Positions 26,013 to 33,889 of a stretch of 64,000 nt of DNA are shown here, one piece after another. The translations under genes were made by a program, and so were the position numbers. Location of the stretch: assembly GCA_963691885.1 (NCBI GenBank), contig OY829843.1:1302001-1366000 (forward strand), written 5' to 3'. Source of the stretch: G963691885 sp963691885 (GTDB lineage Bacteria; Pseudomonadota; Alphaproteobacteria; UBA8366; Aestuariispiraceae). Each line of letters opens with the position of its first letter. Within the stretch, counting starts at the first letter, position 1. The notes beneath the pieces are model-generated. The model was not told the origin of the DNA. It searched no databases and was given only the letters and a program-made list of their open reading frames with translations.

Positions 26013-27315
26013 TCAACGGAGCCGGTTGAGTCCTTGGGTCGTGAGTTTGGACACCAGGGTCGCCCGGGAAATATCCTGGACGGCGCATTCATTCTGTAGA
26101 GCCAGGGCGGCGGCCGTCCCTGTGGCCTGCCCCATGGCCATGCATTGCGGCATTCCCCGAACTGAGGCAAAGGCGATAGCATCAGCGGACAGAATGCGTC
26201 CGGCAAACATCAGGTTCAGAATTTTTTCCGGTAATAAGGCTCGGAACGGGATCGTGTAGTATTGCCCGTTCTCTAGTGCCGCGTCGTGACTCATGTCCGA
26301 TTCGGCCCGCATCACATCATCGACCGGATTGTCGCAACTGACCACGCCATCCGGAAATTTGGTTGCCCTTGCCAGATCCTCCCCGGTCAGTCGATAGACC
26401 CCCTGCAGTTTTCGTGTTTCGCGCACGCCAACACTGGGGGAGAGCAAAGCCATATGGGCGCGTTCAAATCCCGGAATATCTTCCTTCAAAAACTGCGCCA
26501 GCTGATGACAGCGCCTGCGGCCTTCCTGGGTTGCAGCCCCCACCGCGACAGAATCCGTTCCGTCGACACCGCGTACATGAACTGAATTGCAAAAGACCGT
26601 GTTCTCTTGAAAGCCTCTCATAAGATAAAGTTTGGCCAAATCCGGGTGCAAGCGCCCTTCCCGAACTCCCTTGGATGGCGGCTCGGAAAAATAGGGATCA
26701 GGGTCAGAAAAGACCCTTCCCACATCAACACCAATCATGTGGAATGAAATTGTAACGGCCATCATGTTTCCGTTTGCATCACCGACCGTGTAGGGAACCC
26801 CGGCCTTCGCAGAGATATCCCCGTCCCCGGAACAGTCGATAACGACAGCAGGATGAACCGCAAACGGACCGTAGGTCAAAGCAATCCACCCTGGTTATCC
26901 GCCCATTTGCGACATCTGGCGACAAGGCGGTCGCATTGAGGCGGTAACGCACACCCGCCTCTTCAAGCATTTCGAACATGGTCAGCGTTGCTATGTCATG
27001 GTCATAGAGGATTTCCGGGCCAAAGTTTTCCAGCGTACAGGGCCGTTTCTGAGCGGCAGGCGGATCCATCGCCTCAAGGCGGGGGGTCAATTCCTCTATC
27101 AATCCGCCAATAATCCGATCTTGAGGATAGGCCCCGCCCCAGGGCATGCCCGGACAGAAAGCCATAACACCCCCAATTTTACTGGTCGCTTCGATGAGCA
27201 CCGTATCAAGTCCCTGCCGCGCGGCGGCAATGGCCGCCCCAAATCCGGCTGTCCCACCGCCGATGACGAGCACGTCTGCTGCGTCCACCCGATCCATTTG
27301 TGTCCCCTTACCCAT
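26013..27315 (-). pseudogene. FAD-dependent oxidoreductase gene with a frameshift
   Basis: Two overlapping leftward frames encode consecutive parts of one protein. The first (27315 to about 26880) has the dinucleotide-binding motif VLVIGGGTAGFGAAIAAARQG and the next FAD contact IEATSKIGGVM. The second, from about 26880 to 26013, starts with the family block AVVIDCSGDGDISAKAGVPY and ends normally (ADAIAFASVRGMPQCMAMGQATGTAAALA). The frame changes by one base near 26870-26890, after NGRITRV. Family (FAD_oxidored, PF12831) members of about 430 residues are a good match to the joined length. Either the gene is inactive or there is a sequence error. Confidence 0.8.
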
Positions 27316-27427
27316 GCCAAGCCATACAAAATAACAGACACCATTTTGCCGAGCCTTTCAAAGGATAGAAGCCGGTTGTTCCAGCCCTGAATTTTCGTAC
27401 CATGACTTTCTTCATCGTTTTTCAAGC

Positions 27428-28477
27428 ATGGGACCGGAAACGCCATTGACTGGAAGAGTATTTGTAATCGGGGCGTCAGGCGTCATCGGCGGGGCCCATA
27501 TGCGCAGGCTTGCCGGGCGGGGACTTCCGGTTGTCGGTCTATCCCGCACCAATGCCGGAACCGGGCTTGAAGAAATTCATACAGACCTGCTGGGTGACAC
27601 AACAGGATCGCCCCTGCTGAAGGATGTCTCGCACGCGGTTTTTGCCGGCTTTGTGGCGGCCGACACCGAACAGGCAGTCCGGCGGAAGAATGCCGCGCTT
27701 TTTGATGCCACGCTCGATTACCTAGAAAAATGGTGTCCGAACTTGCGTCACGTCGCCCTGCTGCAGGGGATGAAAGCCTATGGCAGCAATCTGGGTCCTT
27801 TCAAAACACCTGCGAGGGAGAGCGACCCCAGAATCCCGGGCGGCCACTATTATGACGACCAGCTGGACAGTCTGAAGCAACGGGCGTTAGAGACGGGTTG
27901 GCAATGGACGGCCCTGCGCCCGCATGTGGTGATTGGACCGGCGCGACGCTCACCCCAAAACCTGATCGTCGTGCTTGGCGTCTATGCCAGCCTGATGAAA
28001 GCACGGGGACACCGCCTCGATTTTCCCGGCCCGGAAGCGGCCTTCGATATCATCTATCAGGCTACGGACGCAGACCTGTTGTCGCAAGCAATCGAATGGT
28101 CGGGATCGGACCCCCGCGCCGCTGGAGAGGTCTTTAACATTACCAATGGCGACTTCTTCCGCTGGCGCCATGTCTGGCCAAAAATTGCCGCGGTCTTCGA
28201 TATGGAACCGGGCGGTCCGTTGGATGTCTCCCTGAACGAGAGGATGGTTGGGGCGGGGGAGAGCTGGAAGGCGTTGACAAGAACACATCAGCTGCAACCA
28301 ACCTCGCTGGATCAACTGGTGTCCTGGCCCTTCGCGGATTACATTTTTGGCACGACCTGGGATGTCATGGCCGACACGCTGAAATGCCGCCAAGCCGGAT
28401 TTCTGACATTTCTGGACAGCGAGCAGATGATTATTGATCGCCTTCAAGAGCTGAAGGCCCTGAAGATAATACCGTAG
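27428..28477 (+). CDS. NAD(P)-dependent SDR of the PRISE (progesterone 5-beta-reductase/iridoid synthase-like) type
   Basis: 349 residues, extended short-chain dehydrogenase. The cofactor motif G-x2-G-x2-G is VFVIGASGVIGGAHMRRL. The block HVALLQGMKAYGSNLGPF with the catalytic Lys, and PGGHYYDDQLD with the Tyr, match the PRISE pattern. FNITNGDFFRWRHVWPKIAAVF is its C-terminal hallmark. Members reduce activated C=C bonds of enones. No strong Shine-Dalgarno supports ATG 27428, but the reading starts sensibly just before the first beta strand. It is followed by an isochorismatase-fold gene and a HIBADH-like gene; all three may form one catabolic operon, divergent from the FAD oxidoreductase. Confidence 0.85.
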   Translation: MGPETPLTGRVFVIGASGVIGGAHMRRLAGRGLPVVGLSRTNAGTGLEEIHTDLLGDTTGSPLLKDVSHAVFAGFVAADTEQAVRRKNAALFDATLDYLEKWCPNLRHVALLQGMKAYGSNLGPFKTPARESDPRIPGGHYYDDQLDSLKQRALETGWQWTALRPHVVIGPARRSPQNLIVVLGVYASLMKARGHRLDFPGPEAAFDIIYQATDADLLSQAIEWSGSDPRAAGEVFNITNGDFFRWRHVWPKIAAVFDMEPGGPLDVSLNERMVGAGESWKALTRTHQLQPTSLDQLVSWPFADYIFGTTWDVMADTLKCRQAGFLTFLDSEQMIIDRLQELKALKIIP

Positions 28478-28505
28478 AAAAATAGCGTAAGGGGAGCTAC
28501 AAATA

Positions 28506-29102
28506 ATGACCACCGCCATTGTCGCCAATCACTATCAGAATGAAAACTGCCATCCTGATGGCAAGATCAAAGTCGGGATTGCGGCAGATGCCGACTGGCG
28601 CTGGGAGCGGCTGGACAATGCAAAGCGGTTATTCGCGGGCGCGCGCCAGGCGGCAATACCCATTGTGCATTTGCGCCTGGCCGTTGATCCGGACTACCGT
28701 GGTGTTATCGCCAATACACCGCTGATCCGGCAATGGGTCGAACTGGGCGCCTGGCGGGAAGGAACCTGGGGTGTTGAGTTCATCGAAGGGCTTGGGCCAG
28801 CGCCAGAGGACTATGTCGTGACCCATACCCGCAACAGCGGCTTTTACGGATGCAATCTGGATGAAGTCTTGTTCTCGCTGGGGGCGCGGCATCTTATCTG
28901 CTGTGGCGTCTCCACCGCCTATACGGTCGAAGGTACGGTGCGGCACGCAACCGATATCGGCTATGAGGTGACGGTCGCCGCTGATGCCTGTTCCACTGCA
29001 ACGCAGGAGCAGCATACCCGTGCACTTTCTGTGATGGAGCCATTGGCGGAGATAAAAACCGTGGACGCGCTCCTGTCCGAATTCACCAGCATGAAGGGAT
29101 AG
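28506..29102 (+). CDS. Isochorismatase-fold protein lacking the canonical Asp-Lys-Cys triad
   Basis: 198 residues with the fold of the isochorismatase/cysteine hydrolase family (VTHTRNSGFYGCNLDEVL; GVSTAYTVEGTVRHATDIGY; VAADACST). All three usual active-site positions appear changed: the Asp of the first strand aligns with His9 (VANHYQNEN), the Lys of the T-K-x-R-x-S-A-F motif with His107, and the nucleophilic Cys of GVAT-x-x-C with Thr140. Cys132 and Cys133 lie just before that loop. It may act as a pseudoenzyme or use other chemistry. The start has GGGGAG twelve bases upstream. It sits 28 bp after the PRISE gene and 4 bp before the dehydrogenase gene. Confidence 0.75.
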   Translation: MTTAIVANHYQNENCHPDGKIKVGIAADADWRWERLDNAKRLFAGARQAAIPIVHLRLAVDPDYRGVIANTPLIRQWVELGAWREGTWGVEFIEGLGPAPEDYVVTHTRNSGFYGCNLDEVLFSLGARHLICCGVSTAYTVEGTVRHATDIGYEVTVAADACSTATQEQHTRALSVMEPLAEIKTVDALLSEFTSMKG

Positions 29103-29106
29103 GACA

Positions 29107-29994
29107 ATGCAATCCAACGCGCCCAAACGCATCGGTTTTATCGGGCTCGGCGTTATGGGGGAGGCCATGTGCCGCAACCTGGTCGCCTCCCGACAATGGC
29201 CGGTGATGGTGTTCGATCTGGCAGCAGAACCGGTTGACCGGCTGGTCGCCGAGGGCGCTTTCGCGGCTCCCAGCGCCAGGGATCTGGCGGCGCAAAGTGA
29301 TGTGATCCTTCTCTGCCTGCCCGGCGGTGACCAGGTGCGCGCCCTCACCTTTGGAGAGGATGGAATTCTGGAGGCTCTGACAGCGGGCAAAACACTGGTG
29401 GATATGTCCACCTCACCCCCGGCCCTGATGCGGGAACTCGCAGAGGCGGCAGCCGGTCGGGGTGCCTTTTTTGCGGATGCCCCGATCGCACGCACCCGAC
29501 AGGCGGCCGCCGACGGGACGTTGGCGATCATGGTGGGTGCCGAGGAAAAGGTCTTCGAAGAAATCTCGCCAGTGTTACATACGATGGGAACAGACATTGT
29601 CCATTGCGGCGGTCCGGGGGCCGGGCAAACGGTCAAGATCATGAACAATATGGTCCTGTTCCAGACAGTGAACGCGCTGGCCGAGGCCCTGGAAATCGGC
29701 ACCGCCATGGGGGTGGAGGCATCGGTCCTGCTGGACGTGATGGGACAGGGTTCTGCCGACAGCTTTGCCCTGCGCAATCATGGCCTTAAAAGCCTGCTGC
29801 CAGAGGTCTATCCCGAAAAGGCCTTCTCAGTCAGCTATGCGGACAAAGACCTGTCCTACGCTCTGGCAATGGCAGAAGAAGGAAATGTCGAGGCAAGCGG
29901 TGCAGAAGCTGTCAAGCAACGCTTCGCGGACGCCATAAATGCCGGTCTACAGGACCAATACTTTCCGACGATCCGGAATGTAGTGTCGGGGTAG
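29107..29994 (+). CDS. NAD(P)-dependent beta-hydroxyacid dehydrogenase (HIBADH-like)
   Basis: 295 residues. The Rossmann motif is IGFIGLGVMGEAMCRNLV, and the catalytic Lys lies in GGPGAGQTVKIMNNMVLF. The second domain is all helical and complete. The substrate-carboxylate motif, usually DAPVSGG, is altered to DAPIARTRQAAADGTL, so the substrate probably differs from 3-hydroxyisobutyrate or tartronate semialdehyde. The gene follows the isochorismatase-fold gene by 4 bp and ends the set of three. No terminator is evident before the tRNA-Ser repeat at 30112. Confidence 0.85.
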   Translation: MQSNAPKRIGFIGLGVMGEAMCRNLVASRQWPVMVFDLAAEPVDRLVAEGAFAAPSARDLAAQSDVILLCLPGGDQVRALTFGEDGILEALTAGKTLVDMSTSPPALMRELAEAAAGRGAFFADAPIARTRQAAADGTLAIMVGAEEKVFEEISPVLHTMGTDIVHCGGPGAGQTVKIMNNMVLFQTVNALAEALEIGTAMGVEASVLLDVMGQGSADSFALRNHGLKSLLPEVYPEKAFSVSYADKDLSYALAMAEEGNVEASGAEAVKQRFADAINAGLQDQYFPTIRNVVSG

Positions 29995-30111
29995 GGCAAT
30001 TCGCAACACTACCCTTTATCGGTTCAAATTCTTCAAGGCCGACAACAACAGCCCTGCCCAAAGGTGCCGGGCCCTTTAACTGACAATATCAATGGATCTC
30101 GAAAATCAAAA

Positions 30112-30129
30112 TGGCGGAGAGACCGGGAC
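30112..30129. repeat. Left att-like direct repeat (copy of tRNA-Ser 3' end)
   Basis: The 18 bases TGGCGGAGAGACCGGGAC are identical to 35627-35644, the 3' end of the tRNA-Ser gene, including the CCA complement. Only the end of the tRNA is copied, as expected for the far att site of an element integrated at a tRNA 3' end. The interval 29995-30330 around it holds no convincing gene; it contains two TGTGTAGCA repeats (about 30201-30222) and GGGGGTATG repeats near 30274-30296. Confidence 0.8.
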
Positions 30130-30373
30130 ACTTTGATGTCGTCTCAACCCACCGTAATCAGCCCCGTTTCCCTTACGTTTCCGTAGTCGCACCTGAGCGG
30201 TTGTGTAGCATGGTGTGTAGCAAAGATTTGCCCGGATGTGAATCCTGTTGTGTCCGATGTCCTCCTTTATGGGGGTATGACAGGGGGGTATGGGGGTGTT
30301 CATTTCTATGAAAGACATGAAGAAAGTATCGTGTCCGTCCGGTGAACCGGCTCTTGATATTTCGCGCGGTTAG

Positions 30374-31891
30374 TCAGGCGGCTTGAGCGGGGAAGTTCCA
30401 GGGGAGCAGTTCGTCGATGCGGTTGATTTTGTGATCGGCGATGCGGTCCAGCACCCAGGTGAGCCAGGCTTGCGGGTCAACGTCGTTGAGCTTGGCGGTT
30501 TCGATCAGGGTGAACGCGATGGCCATGGCCTTGCCACCACCCTCGGAACCGGCGAACAGCCAATTCTTGCGCCCGAGCGCCACCGGCTTCATAGCCCGCT
30601 CGACGGCGTTGTTGTCCAATTCCAGAACGCCGTGGCCCAGGTAGGCCCGCGCCTTCGGCAACCGGTTCAGGGCGTAGCGGATCGCGCCAGCAAGCGGTGA
30701 CTTGCCGGATATCTTCGTCAACTGGGTATCCAGCCATGTCACCAGATCATCGAACATAGGCGTAGCGTACTCGCGCCGCAGCGCCACCCGTTCTTCGGGC
30801 AATCGGCCACGCGCCTGTTCCTCCACGGCATACAGCGCGGCGATGCGCTTGATCGCCTCCTCGGCGATGGCTCCGCCCTGAGCTTGATGGACATCGACGA
30901 ACTTGCGCCGCACATGCGCCACACAGGCCATCTCCGTGGCCGTGTCGGATGAGAACAACCCGTTGAACCCGGCGTAGCCGTCGGCATGGATCCAGCCTTG
31001 ATAATCTGACAGATGCCGGACGGGATGGTCGCCCTTGCGATCGACGGTGAACCGATACCAGACCCCGGGCGGCGCTCCACCCGCCCATGGCCTTTCGTCG
31101 CGCACATAGGCCCACACCCGCGCGGTTTTGGTTTGCTTCGAACCGGGGGCCTGCATCTTCACAGGGGTGTCATCCGCGAACAGCGCCGGACCCGCCCGCA
31201 CATGACGACCAATGGCCTCGGCCAAGGGTTCGAGAAGTGCCGTCGATCGGCCAACCCAATCCGCCAACGTCGAACGTTCAAGATCAATGCCGTCGCGTGC
31301 AAAGATCTGGCTTTGCCGGTACAGCGGCAGATGGTCGGCATACTTCGAGACCAGAACATGGGCCAGCAGTCCCGGACCGGGGCGGCCCTTCTCGATCGGC
31401 CGCGACGGTAAGGGAGCCTGGACGATGGCCTCGCAGCAGCTACACGCCAGACGGGGACGCACGATGCGGTTCACCACAAAACGCCCCGGGATGTATTCCA
31501 GCTCTTCCGTGACATCCTCGCACAGGGGCTTGAGTTCGCCACCGCATTCTCCGCAACTCTCGCCCGCAGACAGATGTGTGTCGTGGCGGGGCAGATGGGC
31601 GGGCAGCGGCTTGCGATTGTGCTTGCGCCTGGGCTTCGGCTCCACTTCGGCGGCCGCGGTTTGTTCCACCGCAGCTTCGGCAATGGCTTCGTCCTCGGCG
31701 AAAGTCAGGTGCAGTTGATCCAGGCTCTCGGACTTGGACCCGAAACGGTGGCGGTTATGGCCCGCCAACTGGTGCTTGAGCTTCTCAATCAGAAGATCGC
31801 GAGACTTCAACTCGCCAGCCAGAAGCCCCACCAAGCCCTTCAGTTCGGCGGGATCGTCGGGCAGCGTTTGAAGATCATTCAACATGACCAT
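30374..31891 (-). CDS. tnpC: IS66 transposase TnpC
   Basis: About 505 residues, the DDE transposase of IS66. The N-terminal leucine-rich coil (GELKSRDLLIEKLKHQLAG) is followed by the zinc-finger region CGECGGELKPLCEDV and the catalytic core: first Asp in ALFADDTPVKM, second in IHADGYAGFNG, and Glu in LELDNNAVERAMKP. The C-terminal block RKNWLFAGSEGGGKAMAI and INRIDELLPWNF is intact. The start may be ATG 31891 or 31885. It appears active. Confidence 0.95.
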   Translation of the reverse strand: MVMLNDLQTLPDDPAELKGLVGLLAGELKSRDLLIEKLKHQLAGHNRHRFGSKSESLDQLHLTFAEDEAIAEAAVEQTAAAEVEPKPRRKHNRKPLPAHLPRHDTHLSAGESCGECGGELKPLCEDVTEELEYIPGRFVVNRIVRPRLACSCCEAIVQAPLPSRPIEKGRPGPGLLAHVLVSKYADHLPLYRQSQIFARDGIDLERSTLADWVGRSTALLEPLAEAIGRHVRAGPALFADDTPVKMQAPGSKQTKTARVWAYVRDERPWAGGAPPGVWYRFTVDRKGDHPVRHLSDYQGWIHADGYAGFNGLFSSDTATEMACVAHVRRKFVDVHQAQGGAIAEEAIKRIAALYAVEEQARGRLPEERVALRREYATPMFDDLVTWLDTQLTKISGKSPLAGAIRYALNRLPKARAYLGHGVLELDNNAVERAMKPVALGRKNWLFAGSEGGGKAMAIAFTLIETAKLNDVDPQAWLTWVLDRIADHKINRIDELLPWNFPAQAA

Positions 31892-31953
31892 CGTATAGCA
31901 GAAACACCCTGCAAAGGGAATCCGCAACCGATCCAGTTCTTCGTTTAATGGAC

Positions 31954-32301
31954 CTATCCCACGGTCAGGGGACGCCAGGTCCGAGCCGGCATGCGCCAGT
32001 CAATTCCTTCCAGCAGCATGGCGAGTTGGGCCGCCGTCACGCCGACCTTGCCGTCCGCCGGAGACGGCCACACGAACCGGCCCTTCTCCAGCCGCTTGGC
32101 GAACAAACATGCCCCCTGGCCGTCCCACCAGATGATCTTGATCAGATCGCCGCGCCGTCCACGGAACACGAACAGGTGGCTCGAATAGGGATCTTGGCCC
32201 AGGACACGCTCCGCCAGAGCCGACAGACCGGCAAACCCTTTGCGCATGTCCGTCACACCGGCCGCAAGCCATACCCGTGTGTTCACCGGCACCGGGATCA
32301 T
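31954..32301 (-). CDS. tnpB: IS66 accessory protein TnpB
   Basis: 115 residues with the diagnostic IS66 Orf2 sequence: TRVWLAAGVTDMRKGFAGL near the N-terminus and LFVFRGRRGDLIKIIWWDG in the middle. ATG 32301 overlaps the TGA of tnpA (ATGA, 32298-32301), which points to coupled translation. TnpB is needed with TnpA and TnpC for IS66 transposition, though its role is unclear. Confidence 0.94.
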   Translation of the reverse strand: MIPVPVNTRVWLAAGVTDMRKGFAGLSALAERVLGQDPYSSHLFVFRGRRGDLIKIIWWDGQGACLFAKRLEKGRFVWPSPADGKVGVTAAQLAMLLEGIDWRMPARTWRPLTVG

Positions 32302-32657
32302 GACAGCCACACCTTCAGCAAACGCCCCAAAGCATCCGGATCAAAACCACCCTCGGCAACAACCTGGTGACCACCAGCCAGTTCGATACGAACCGCAGCC
32401 CCAAATGTCGGTGGCCCATCCGCTGCTACCTCCATCTCCGCTCGGACCGGCGCGGAAACCGTCACCGGCAGAAACACCGCATCATGACGCTCCTCCCCAT
32501 CCGAGGCAAACCGCGCGTCACGCAGCCATTTAAAAATCAAGTTCGCATTCATCGAATAACGCTGTGCAACCTGCGCAACCGAAACACCAGGAACCGACGC
32601 CTGTAAACAAATGGAACGCTTCTCTTCAGTCGACCAAAACCGACGCTTCGCTGCCAT
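32298..32657 (-). CDS. tnpA: IS66 accessory protein TnpA (HTH)
   Basis: 119 residues. The N-terminus, FWSTEEKRSICLQASVPGVS followed by VAQVAQRYSMNANLIFKWLR, is the IS3/IS66 helix-turn-helix. I take ATG 32657 (MAAKRRFW) because homologous proteins start just before this helix; an upstream in-frame ATG (32705) would add 16 residues close to the right end repeat. The stop overlaps the tnpB start. Confidence 0.93.
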   Translation of the reverse strand: MAAKRRFWSTEEKRSICLQASVPGVSVAQVAQRYSMNANLIFKWLRDARFASDGEERHDAVFLPVTVSAPVRAEMEVAADGPPTFGAAVRIELAGGHQVVAEGGFDPDALGRLLKVWLS

Positions 32658-32858
32658 CACGATGTACCCTTGGTGTCCACTATCAATGCCGGACACTAGC
32701 GCCAATCCTTCCGCTCAGAAAAGAGCGGGTTCACCGGACGGACACAAAGTATCTAGGGAAAATTCCGTATATTCAATGAGTTAACTGTTAATCCTGGATG
32801 TCATACTGTGTCCTACCTTATGTGGGTTAGTAGCTGGCGAAGCCCTGTGTTGCCACTA

Positions 32859-33712
32859 GAGCGGGTTCCGTTTAGTCGGAATCGGTTTTGAGATTTCTAC
32901 GAAGCATGATTCCCTGTTTTTATTTTGGAGACCGGGATTATGTCATCAGTCATTTCGATGGATTTGCGGGAGCGTATTTTTTCTTACGTTATTGCCGGTC
33001 ACTCGTGCCGATCAGCGGCACGCCTTTACGGTGTCAGCCCAAGCTTTGCGATCAAGTTGATGCAGCGGTTCCGTCAAGGTCGCGGATTGTGCGGCCCTGG
33101 TCGTCGTCGTCCTGTCGGCACCGGGACGCTCGAACCCTATAGAGCGTTTGTCATTGACCTTGTCGATGCACAGCCCGATATCACGCTCAGGGAATTGGCG
33201 GACGAATTGAGTGCGACGCTGGGGGTTAAGACCAGCAAGGCGACGCTATGCCGGTTTCTGATTAAGGCGGGATACCGCTATAAAAAAAACGCTGCGGGCA
33301 CGGGAACAAGAGCGCGCTGATGTGCGCCGCGCGCGTCATCACTGGATCATCCGGCGACAACCTCTCATGCGGCTCGACCCACATCGGCTTGTTTTTATTG
33401 ATGAAACGGCGACCACAACCAAGATGACCCGGCTTAGAGGCCGCGCGCCCAAAGGCCAACGCCTTGTCATGCATACGCCGTTCGGTCATTGGCGCACGCA
33501 AACCTTTATCGCGGGATTGCGCTGCGGCGGCCTCACCGCACCATGGATCCTCAACGCCCCCATGACCAAGGTCGCCTTTGAGACCTATGTCGAGACACAG
33601 CTCGCCCCAACGCTGAGCCGAGGCGATGTCGTTATCCTCGATAATCTCGCCGCCCATAAAAGTGACCGTGCCGCTGAAACCTTGCACGACATCGGTGCAT
33701 GGTTCCCCCTAC
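32859..33712 (+). mobile_element. IS630-family element, 3' end missing
   Basis: A probable left end begins GAGCGGGTTCC at 32859 after a TA dinucleotide (the IS630 target), with an inner inverted repeat TTCCG-TTTAGT-CGGAA (about 32865-32881). The transposase gene follows but stops being IS630-like at about 33712, before the last catalytic block, and no right terminal repeat is seen. The missing end was probably lost when adjacent island DNA was joined to it. Confidence 0.7.
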
Positions 33713-33720
33713 ATGGCTAA
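32940..33720 (+). pseudogene. IS630-family transposase, two frames and truncated C-terminus
   Basis: The first frame (32940-33320) encodes the HTH half (MSSVISMDLRERIFSYVIAG; VKTSKATLCRFLIKAGYRYKK). The second (to 33720) encodes the DDE half with Asp in LVFIDETATTTKM and Asp in VVILDNLAAHKS. They join at a run of eight A (about 33283-33290): taking one A away continues KKTLRAREQERADV in one frame. That is a likely recoding or slippage site rather than decay. The protein ends at IGAWFPLHG, so the block PYSPDLNPIE with the third catalytic residue is missing. The copy cannot be active. Confidence 0.85.
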
Positions 33721-33889
33721 GTCGGGTCGTATAGCCACTATTCTTCGCTTTGAAGCGTGCTGTAAAACTTGCGGTGAAACATTCGAATTCGAGGCGGTTA
33801 AGTCACGGTTCACACCGTTGGCTAACTGCCCGAAACACCGCCCACACATGAAAAGTCCAGCCGCAAGAAAGAACGGCGATAATGGCTAG
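33713..33889 (+). CDS. Small Cys-containing protein at the IS630 junction
   Basis: 58 residues beginning at an ATG located exactly where the truncated transposase ends. FEACCKTCGETFEFEA and LANCPKH give four Cys and a His in a spacing that could form a zinc ribbon. Its stop overlaps the start of the Rep-like gene (33882), so it likely belongs to the island's own operon and its true 5' region may have been changed by the IS630 deletion. No family recognised. Confidence 0.5.
   Translation: MAKSGRIATILRFEACCKTCGETFEFEAVKSRFTPLANCPKHRPHMKSPAARKNGDNG

Larger units (their letters stand above)
30331..32745 (-). mobile_element. Complete IS66-family insertion sequence, 2415 bp
   Basis: The ends are 25-bp inverted repeats (30331-30355 and 32721-32745) that differ at one base, and start GTGTCCGTCC. 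The element is flanked by an 8-bp target duplication AAAGTATC at 30323-30330 and 32746-32753, the length expected for IS66. It carries tnpA, tnpB and tnpC, all leftward and apparently intact. Removing it restores a short reading frame across the target (starting about 30293). Confidence 0.96.

Noticed and set aside
28629..29777. 382-codon open frame on the minus strand
   Set aside because: Antisense to the isochorismatase-fold and dehydrogenase genes; composition rich in Arg, Ser and Pro, typical of a shadow frame.
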